Positions 58,214-64,000 of a stretch of DNA of 64,000 nucleotides are shown here, piece after piece. The first letter of the stretch is position 1, and each line of letters starts with the position of its first letter. This DNA is from Prevotella sp. (GTDB lineage: Bacteria; Bacteroidota; Bacteroidia; Bacteroidales; Bacteroidaceae), in contig JAFZUS010000103.1 of assembly GCA_017618275.1 (NCBI GenBank), forward strand, positions 1-64,000, given 5' to 3'. A program made the position numbers and the translations under genes. Under the pieces are notes generated by a model. It was given only the letters and a program-made list of their open reading frames with translations, ran no database searches and was not told where the DNA came from.

Positions 58214-58534
58214 TTAAAAAAGAAGTATCAGTATCATCAATATTAGCAACAATAGCTGCTGAAGAAGGGATAGATGGAAGCGGATGTCGGCACGGATGTA
58301 GGATCTGCTGTGCCAGGGATGACCGTCGTACACTTTATTATAAATATCGTTGGGGTCAACACTCAAAATCCGCATAATGTTATGCCCAATATCGGACGGA
58401 TGGATAGGATGCCACCAACCACCAGCATCACCCGCTCCGATACATACATTCCGGATAACACGGTGTAGCCTGGGCGAGTTATGACACAGGCCATTATGCC
58501 GGTTATGGCGCTGGAGTATGAGGTTAGCTTTCAT
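58214..58534 (-). CDS. Small hypothetical protein with C-terminal membrane segment
   Basis: A 106-residue protein starting at the ATG at 58534 (an earlier in-frame start at 58558 is also possible), overlapping the end of the HNH gene by 11 bases. It is rich in His, Arg and Trp (GDAGGWWHPIHPSDI) and ends in a strong hydrophobic stretch (LLQQLLLLILMILILLF). Not recognised. Its composition is unusual, so this may be a small membrane effector or a non-coding frame. Confidence 0.4.
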   Translation of the reverse strand: MKANLILQRHNRHNGLCHNSPRLHRVIRNVCIGAGDAGGWWHPIHPSDIGHNIMRILSVDPNDIYNKVYDGHPWHSRSYIRADIRFHLSLLQQLLLLILMILILLF

Positions 58535-58886
58535 CGGAATGGTTCGACTGTTTATCACTCCACTGGAGGTTGGTCACGTCGTTGTTTTCCTTATTACCAT
58601 CGATATGCAACACGTAGGGATAATCACATGGATTAGGGATGAAGTGGGTAGCCACAAGGCGATGCACCTTATACGTCTTACCTTCAATCCGGACACGGCG
58701 ATAACCCTTACCATTATACGATGCTATCACACGCCACGTCTTAGGATCTGACAGTACGTTACGTGTCGAGCGTACAGTACCGTCATCGAATATGAAGTAG
58801 AAAGTGTGGCCCGCTGTCTGATAGAAGCAGGCACACTCTCTACAGATATTCATATCATCAATTATGGCATTCTTCGTTTCACTCAT
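58524..58886 (-). CDS. HNH homing-type endonuclease with NUMOD4-like start
   Basis: A 120-residue protein. The HNH motif is visible: H75 in KVHRLVATHFIPNP, then H94 with IDGNKENND and N106 in VTNLQW. The N-terminal part (STRNVLSDPKTWRVIASYNG, KGYRRVRI) resembles NUMOD4 DNA-binding units. It begins just after the sliding clamp gene stop. Stand-alone HNH genes of this kind are mobile in phages and nick DNA at or near their insertion point. Confidence 0.88.
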   Translation of the reverse strand: MSETKNAIIDDMNICRECACFYQTAGHTFYFIFDDGTVRSTRNVLSDPKTWRVIASYNGKGYRRVRIEGKTYKVHRLVATHFIPNPCDYPYVLHIDGNKENNDVTNLQWSDKQSNHSDES

Positions 58887-58887
58887 A

Positions 58888-60036
58888 CTAATTCAACTGC
58901 ATGGGCATGGTGAGCTCAGTAAGTACGGAATTGTCGGCATCCTCTTTGAACAGGATGGGCTTCGAGTTAGAAGTGAGTTCCAGGCGCACATTGTCGGTAC
59001 TGATGTTACCTAACAATTCGATGATATGCGCACACTTACAACCGATATTGAAGCCGTCGGGGATATTCATGGCATCCTCCACCTCGGCGAGTACCAGGTT
59101 CTCGTTGGCAGCCTTAGAAAAATCGTTATCCTCGGCAGAGAGATTCAGGAACATGCCTTCCTTAGTCAGTCGTACCATATTCGACGACTCCGAGGCCATC
59201 AGCGACACACGACGGGCAGCACCTATCAGGTTCGAAACGGGCAGGATAGCATGATAGGGACATTCCGACGGGATAACTGAATTGTAGTTGGGATATTTAC
59301 CTTCGATATCGCGGATGGTAAAGGCGATGTCACCAGACTCTATACACATGTGCTTACCATCGTGGGTCACAGTAACGGTTTCCAGACCGGCGAACGGTGC
59401 GGAGAGGGTGCCGATGAGCGAGTTGTGTATCAGGATGACACGCTTCTCACCCGTCAGGAACGGAAGGCCATGCTGGTAGGCATACTTATAGAGTTTATGA
59501 CCATTGGTAGCCACGAAGATAACACCCTCATCCTGCACGTCGAGACATACGGCACTGAATACGGGACGCAAAGGATCGTCGGGCGTACAGCACGAAGTGG
59601 CAGCCTTCATCGCGGGGAACAGGATTTTTGTCTCTATCTCGAAACTGGTGGTCGGGGTGGTCATCTTTGCCACAGCGGGATATTCATCGGCACGCTCTAC
59701 GGGAACGCTCACCATACCAGTGGAATACTTGAACTTCGCCACCAATGCCTGCATATCCACATCGATCTCCACAGGCTGCTCAGGCAGTGAGCCCAACAGT
59801 CCGATGATATCATTACACTGGAGGCAGAACTTCTCAAAGTCCGTCTCGCTGTCGAGCGTCAGATTGATAGGCATGCACAACGAGTTTTCCTGTGATGAAC
59901 CAGTGATAAAGAATTTACCATCACGCTCAGTAAAGAGGTGGTCGAGCAATATCGGCAGCGAACACTTCTTCTGCATCACGGCTCCAGTGGCCTTCAGCAC
60001 ACGGAGCAATTCTTTTGCGGAAACATTAAACTTCAT
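58888..60036 (-). CDS. dnaN: DNA polymerase III beta subunit-like sliding clamp
   Basis: A 382-residue ring-forming clamp that tethers the replicative polymerase to DNA. The start MKFNVSAKELLRVLKATGAV and the spread of three similar domains (residues about 1-125, 130-255, 256-382) fit DnaN. Known family strands are visible, for example HLFTERDGKFFITGS and a C-terminal PILFKEDADNSVLTEL with TMPMQL, which matches the usual end (V-x-P-M-R/Q-L). Phage-encoded DnaN usually redirects host polymerase to phage DNA. It lies between the SSB-like gene (20-base gap) and the HNH gene. Confidence 0.9.
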   Translation of the reverse strand: MKFNVSAKELLRVLKATGAVMQKKCSLPILLDHLFTERDGKFFITGSSQENSLCMPINLTLDSETDFEKFCLQCNDIIGLLGSLPEQPVEIDVDMQALVAKFKYSTGMVSVPVERADEYPAVAKMTTPTTSFEIETKILFPAMKAATSCCTPDDPLRPVFSAVCLDVQDEGVIFVATNGHKLYKYAYQHGLPFLTGEKRVILIHNSLIGTLSAPFAGLETVTVTHDGKHMCIESGDIAFTIRDIEGKYPNYNSVIPSECPYHAILPVSNLIGAARRVSLMASESSNMVRLTKEGMFLNLSAEDNDFSKAANENLVLAEVEDAMNIPDGFNIGCKCAHIIELLGNISTDNVRLELTSNSKPILFKEDADNSVLTELTMPMQLN

Positions 60037-60056
60037 AATTTCATTCGTTTAATTCG

Positions 60057-60674
60057 TTAGAATGGCAGATCGTCGGGTGCTTCTTCGCCTCCGAAGGGGT
60101 CTGCATAGTCTGTTGGTGCCTGGGTAGAGTAGCCGGTCACGCCCTGAGCGACGGGTGCGCTGCTGTTACGTGGCTGCTGCTGGGTGTTCTGTTCCTCGAT
60201 GAGATACGAGTCACCCATCTGGAAGGGCATCAGCGTAGAGATAGCCTTCGCCAGGTCGGTGCCCTGCGTGTCGGTCTGGTTGGCCAATTCCGGATGCTCG
60301 GCAATCACACGTTTGGCGAGGACGGCACGGATCTTGGCACGCTTCTCTTCGGGCAACGTGTAGCATACCGAATAGGCAGGCACATTATAGGCGGTAATCT
60401 GTTCACCCTCACGGGTCAGACGGTCGCGGATGGTCTGGATATACTTACCACTCAGTCCACGATGTACGAAGGTAAGGAAGGCACGGAACCCGCTGGCATT
60501 ACGCTTGCCTTCATCGCGGGTGTCGGCCTTGATGTCGATGCCGTTGATACCGGTGGGAATGAAAATACCAGGAATCTTCACCTTACCTTTGCCGTCGGCG
60601 GTGGGAAACTCCGGCTCAATGTAACGGGCTCCAGTGAAAATGCCCGCGTCAATAGAAAATCTGTACTTACTCAT
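60057..60674 (-). CDS. Single-stranded DNA-binding-like protein
   Basis: A 205-residue protein. The C-terminus ends in an acidic tip with DDLPF, the typical SSB tail (D-D-x-P-F type) through which SSB recruits replication proteins. A disordered Gln/Pro/Thr linker precedes it, as in SSB. The N-terminal 120 residues (KYRFSIDAGIFTGARYIEPE; KVKIPGIFIPTGINGIDIKA) could be an OB fold but do not resemble bacterial SSB directly. It sits between helicase and clamp genes. Confidence 0.7.
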   Translation of the reverse strand: MSKYRFSIDAGIFTGARYIEPEFPTADGKGKVKIPGIFIPTGINGIDIKADTRDEGKRNASGFRAFLTFVHRGLSGKYIQTIRDRLTREGEQITAYNVPAYSVCYTLPEEKRAKIRAVLAKRVIAEHPELANQTDTQGTDLAKAISTLMPFQMGDSYLIEEQNTQQQPRNSSAPVAQGVTGYSTQAPTDYADPFGGEEAPDDLPF

Positions 60675-60687
60675 AATTGTTTATCTT

Positions 60688-63600
60688 TTAAAATGGTAAA
60701 TCTTCCTCTTGTGGCTGCTGTGTGGCAGCGGTCTCTACGGTTCCCGTCGCTTGGGGTGCGGGGTTGGTGGCGGTGCGCTTGCGCTGCTTGGCATCGAGGT
60801 ATGAACGCCAGCGGTTCTGTTCCTCTTCGGTCAGTCTCACCTCATTGCCATTGTCATCACAGATAGGTGCGGGGTCAGGGGCATTCAGGAACGAGGTATA
60901 TACCTTCATCAGTTCGTCATTGTTGGCGGGGATGCTGTCTTTGCCCTGACGGTAGAAATACACGGCATGCTCGGTACGCACGAGTTCACGTATCTGCTTC
61001 GGTGCGATGGTCGCATCATCCTCCCACTCACGGCCCTCGAAGTAACGGCGCGTACACCATGCCTGGTGCGCGAAGTAGTTGGTCTGCTCGGCCTTCTTCA
61101 GCACCTTACCATCAGCACGCCTGAAGAGTTGTGGCGGGTTCATCACAATACCGGCTGTCTCGCAGTAGTCCAGAATACGACGCTTGAAGGCTTTGGGCGA
61201 GAACGAGTCGGTCTTGTTTTTCGAGGCTTCGGCGAAGTCGCTCTTGTATTCCTCCAACATCGAGTCGAGATCCACGGGGACACCATAGACATGCTCCTGG
61301 GCAAAGAACACACGGGCGAAACGCAGGAAGGCTTCGCCCAACGACTGCGTGAGGGTACGCTGCTCCATGTATTTCTTCTGGGCATCGACCTTCTCATCAT
61401 AGCGCATCACGAACTGCACGGCCAGCGCACAGATCATCGCTATCTGATTGCGCGAGGTGGCCGACAATTTATCAGGACTGACAGCGTTGAAGTCGGGCAT
61501 GATATCCGAGATATAGCGGGCTGCCTTATTCTTCATAATGTTCTGACCACAGAAGCGGTGCGAAAAGCCTCCCATGCAGACACGACGCATGGTGGAGTCG
61601 TCGAGGTCATGCAGCGGATAGTTCGACGTGACCACATGCCCAGGGCCTTCGCTCAATGGGATGGTGATACGATCCTTATACATATAGCGCACGCTGAAAT
61701 CACCGGTGGTCAGGTTGTAGAGCTTACCGAAGTCGAGCGAGGCATCCACATCCTCCCAATGCACCACGCGGTGCTTATGGTGCTGGTACTCGGCGAGGTT
61801 GGCCGAAAACTCTTTATTCGAAATCAGGTCGCGTCCGTTGATGTTCAGAATATGGGCCGCACAACCGGCAAAGATACGCACGAAGGTACTCTTTCCTGAA
61901 CCACCTTCTGCACGGTTGGCTGCTGATACCACATTCTCGATGAGATAACTGATGCAGTTCGATTTGGAGTCACGATAGCGCCAGAGCATACGGCCCAGAC
62001 AGAAGATGAGATTGGCAAAGCGACAGTCGAGTTCCATCTGTTCCTCGCTGCTGAATTGCTTACCATCGTGAAGCAGCTGCTGTTCCTGTTCCCATTCCTC
62101 ATTGGCAAAGCCACGGATGACGCGCAGGGTGGGCCACATTTCATCTTCGTGCTTACCCTTCCAGTCAACAATCCATCTATGCGATTGCGCCCAAAGCGCC
62201 AGTTCGTTCTTTTCCTGCTCCAACTGCACCAGCGTATAGAGCGGTTTGCCCAAGTCATCCTTTTCGTTCTGCTTACGGGCAATGGCGCTCAAACGCTCCT
62301 GGTACTCCGGATTCTCTGAGATAGAGAACGGCAATTCTTTCAATGGCTGGATGTTCCAATGCAACTTCTCGGCACGCTCCACATTGAAGTCTATCTGGTC
62401 GTAAGGCAACAGGGTTATCTCATTGTCGGTAATCCTGAGTGCGCCATTCTCATAGAAGAAATGCTCTACGTGTCGGCCATAGCCTTCGTTATAGTTCAGC
62501 TTCACGCTGGGCAGCGAGGCAATGGTTTTTTCGTTGATCTCCTTATTGGCTCTCAACACGGCCTGCACCATCAACTCGTATTCGTCGGGCATACCAGGAC
62601 GGCTATCGTTCAACTGACGGGCATACGCCTTCAACTGTTCGATGGTGGCCTGCACCATAGAGGATGGTTCCAGTTCGTCGGCAAACGGGCCGTCAATATG
62701 CACAAAGCGGCCTATCTTATCCGCTTCGTCTGGACGCACGTCACGGGCATAGCCAGCCGATGCCATAAACTCCCAGAGCGTCGCGGGATTGATGGTATAG
62801 TACACCTCTTTCACCATGCCGTTCTTATCCCTTTTCTCTTTTCGCTCGAAGGGGTCGCTGGATAATGCCGACGTGATACAGCTGCTGAAGAGGCGGTTGA
62901 TATCCTCATCGTTCTGGAAGGCTTCTCGCGGCAACATACGGTATGCCAGGAAGAAATCTCTCACTGTCTGTACGGGATGACAGAACAATCGGGGAAAATA
63001 CAGATGGATGCGGTCACTGATACCTTCGGGCAGTTCGGCACGCAGGATGTCACGATAGCGACAGCTGATGTCGCGGGCCTTCAGGGTGGTCTTGGTGGCC
63101 GACGGGTAGAGGGTGTAGATGCTCTCGGCAAAGCGGTGCATCTTATTATAGTGTACGCTGCTGAAGGGGACGTTTCCGTAGGGGAAACACACATGGTACC
63201 AACGATTGCCGAATGCCTTCGGATAGGTACAGCGCAAAGCCTTCAGATGGTAGTAGGTGGCAATGGCATCCTGAGCGGTGGTGCAATAGATGACGGCACG
63301 GGCCTTCATGTCTTTGGTCTCGATAGGCACATCCACCTGTTCCAGTACGGTATTACCCTTGCTGTTCACGGTGGGCTGCCATTCCTTCGTGGTCTTACTG
63401 ATATTGCCATCTTCGAGCTCTTCCTCTTCCAGTTCCTTGATAGCGGCAGCCACACCGGTACGGTCACTATTGCGGAGTTCTACGGCACGAAGGAAAACCT
63501 TATCGCCAGCCAACCAACGGCTGACCTTCGCGGGCGTATGTTCCTCGGTGGTACTGAATACCATCGGCGGCTGCTCTTCGATGGCCGGTCGGAAGATGCT

Positions 63601-64000
63601 ACCGCAATCCTCCTTTTCGTCATCACAAAGGGCGATAAAGATCGGGTTCCATGGGGTACTAATCAGTACCTCCGATTGCGGTTCACCCTGACGCGAAACG
63701 GCAGGCAGCGTCACCTTACCGACGGCCCACACCTTGAAGTCCTTCTGAATGTCCGACGGATGGAAATGCCAGGCTGATTCTTTATTCTGGGTGTCGAAGC
63801 CATACTGTTCGATGCCGTCGCGACTGAGCCAGGTCGTACAACCGAGGGCTGCCAGGTCTTGTGGCGTGAAGTCAGTCTTAGGCTCGAAGGTAAGAACCTC
63901 CTGCGGACGGACGGCCACCTGTCGGAAGTCCCTATAACAGAGCGAGGGCCATTTCTCCTCCAGTTCCTCACGGGTATGGCCCGCATGCTCGGCGAGTTCC
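60688..64000 (-). CDS. SF3-type replicative helicase/primase, 5' end cut by the window
   Basis: The reading frame stays open through the window edge (ELAEHAGHTREELEEKWPSL upstream of a GTG at 63918), so the true start is outside; at least 1103 residues are visible. The SF3 helicase is clear: Walker A EGGSGKST near residue 671 counted from the GTG, Walker B VVHWEDVDASLDF, and motif C region GPGHVVTSN. The N-terminal half contains a possible degenerate TOPRIM-like stretch (RAVIYCTTAQDAIATYYHLK), so primase activity cannot be excluded. The C-terminus ends QEEDLPF, like the SSB-like neighbour. SF3 helicases unwind the origin and act with the prim-pol primase at 47009. Confidence 0.87.
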   Translation of the reverse strand, partial: ELAEHAGHTREELEEKWPSLCYRDFRQVAVRPQEVLTFEPKTDFTPQDLAALGCTTWLSRDGIEQYGFDTQNKESAWHFHPSDIQKDFKVWAVGKVTLPAVSRQGEPQSEVLISTPWNPIFIALCDDEKEDCGSIFRPAIEEQPPMVFSTTEEHTPAKVSRWLAGDKVFLRAVELRNSDRTGVAAAIKELEEEELEDGNISKTTKEWQPTVNSKGNTVLEQVDVPIETKDMKARAVIYCTTAQDAIATYYHLKALRCTYPKAFGNRWYHVCFPYGNVPFSSVHYNKMHRFAESIYTLYPSATKTTLKARDISCRYRDILRAELPEGISDRIHLYFPRLFCHPVQTVRDFFLAYRMLPREAFQNDEDINRLFSSCITSALSSDPFERKEKRDKNGMVKEVYYTINPATLWEFMASAGYARDVRPDEADKIGRFVHIDGPFADELEPSSMVQATIEQLKAYARQLNDSRPGMPDEYELMVQAVLRANKEINEKTIASLPSVKLNYNEGYGRHVEHFFYENGALRITDNEITLLPYDQIDFNVERAEKLHWNIQPLKELPFSISENPEYQERLSAIARKQNEKDDLGKPLYTLVQLEQEKNELALWAQSHRWIVDWKGKHEDEMWPTLRVIRGFANEEWEQEQQLLHDGKQFSSEEQMELDCRFANLIFCLGRMLWRYRDSKSNCISYLIENVVSAANRAEGGSGKSTFVRIFAGCAAHILNINGRDLISNKEFSANLAEYQHHKHRVVHWEDVDASLDFGKLYNLTTGDFSVRYMYKDRITIPLSEGPGHVVTSNYPLHDLDDSTMRRVCMGGFSHRFCGQNIMKNKAARYISDIMPDFNAVSPDKLSATSRNQIAMICALAVQFVMRYDEKVDAQKKYMEQRTLTQSLGEAFLRFARVFFAQEHVYGVPVDLDSMLEEYKSDFAEASKNKTDSFSPKAFKRRILDYCETAGIVMNPPQLFRRADGKVLKKAEQTNYFAHQAWCTRRYFEGREWEDDATIAPKQIRELVRTEHAVYFYRQGKDSIPANNDELMKVYTSFLNAPDPAPICDDNGNEVRLTEEEQNRWRSYLDAKQRKRTATNPAPQATGTVETAATQQPQEEDLPF

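Noticed and set aside
1-64000. tRNA genes or an integrase
   Set aside because: I saw no cloverleaf-type sequence ending with a plausible acceptor stem and no tyrosine or serine recombinase motif; a systematic search with a tRNA finder would be needed to exclude them fully.

Overview
The window is one continuous stretch of a tailed (siphovirus-type) bacteriophage or prophage of a Bacteroidales host, most likely Prevotellaceae or Bacteroidaceae. Evidence for the host: promoters fit the Bacteroidetes sigma consensus (TAnnTTTG at about -7) rather than TATAAT; a lipoprotein carries a Bacteroidetes-type acidic surface-export signal after the lipobox Cys; and the replication primase, the amidase, the DGR and the small genes are of types common in Bacteroidales phages. 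No integrase, tRNA, rRNA, CRISPR array or IS element is visible. The replication helicase runs off the right edge, so the genome is longer than 64 kb and its lifestyle cannot be decided from this window.

Almost everything is transcribed leftward (minus strand). In order of transcription: (1) 64-58.2 kb, replication: SF3 helicase (5' end cut by the window), SSB-like protein, DnaN-type sliding clamp, HNH endonuclease. (2) 58.1-49.5 kb, a tail block: two overlapping genes in the usual tail-chaperone position, a 1917-residue tape measure protein, then, unexpectedly, an acyl carrier protein and an intact beta-ketoacyl-ACP synthase. (3) 49.5-48.4 kb, the only large non-coding region, with host-type promoters facing outward, direct repeats, a perfect 10-bp inverted repeat and a candidate plus-strand RNA. 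(4) 48.4-37.6 kb, a tightly overlapping block of small genes: prim-pol-type primase, ThyX-like thymidylate synthase, radical SAM protein, ASCH protein, a Tad2/DUF2829 (anti-Thoeris family) protein, Dam methylase, YopX-domain protein, dUTPase, DUF4406 protein and unknowns. (5) 37.4-33.9 kb, head: S49 protease fused to scaffold, major capsid protein, probable tail tube. (6) 33.7-29.5 kb: packaging genes with TerS and TerL. (7) 29.4-14.8 kb, virion appendages, including a diversity-generating retroelement (variable receptor-binding protein, template repeat, reverse transcriptase), large fibre proteins and the endolysin. (8) 14.8-2.4 kb: DUF6712-type connector, more appendage proteins, portal-like protein and holin, ended by a strong terminator. 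(9) 2.3-1.4 kb: a separate HTH-regulator plus lipoprotein unit. (10) 0.5-1.4 kb: two rightward genes converging on the terminator, preceded by operators and a GC-rich repeat array.

Eight sites share one layout not expected of host promoters: TTG-TCACR (or only TCACR) exactly 25 bases before a TAnnTTTG box, just upstream of the protease/capsid, packaging, appendage, connector, portal, chaperone-like, tape-measure and left-end genes. This is best read as a phage-specific late promoter class needing a dedicated activator. The early block and the regulator instead have ordinary Bacteroidetes spacing (19-20).

Most notable: the ketosynthase/ACP pair in the late tail operon; the DGR with an atypical RT (IQ for SQ in motif 4, YCDD, C-terminal extension, no recognisable avd); a membrane-anchored Tad2-like protein; the 25-base promoter class; and two homopolymer-associated frameshifts (a G7 tract in a small gene and a compensated pair in the ThyX gene) that are either phase variation or assembly errors.
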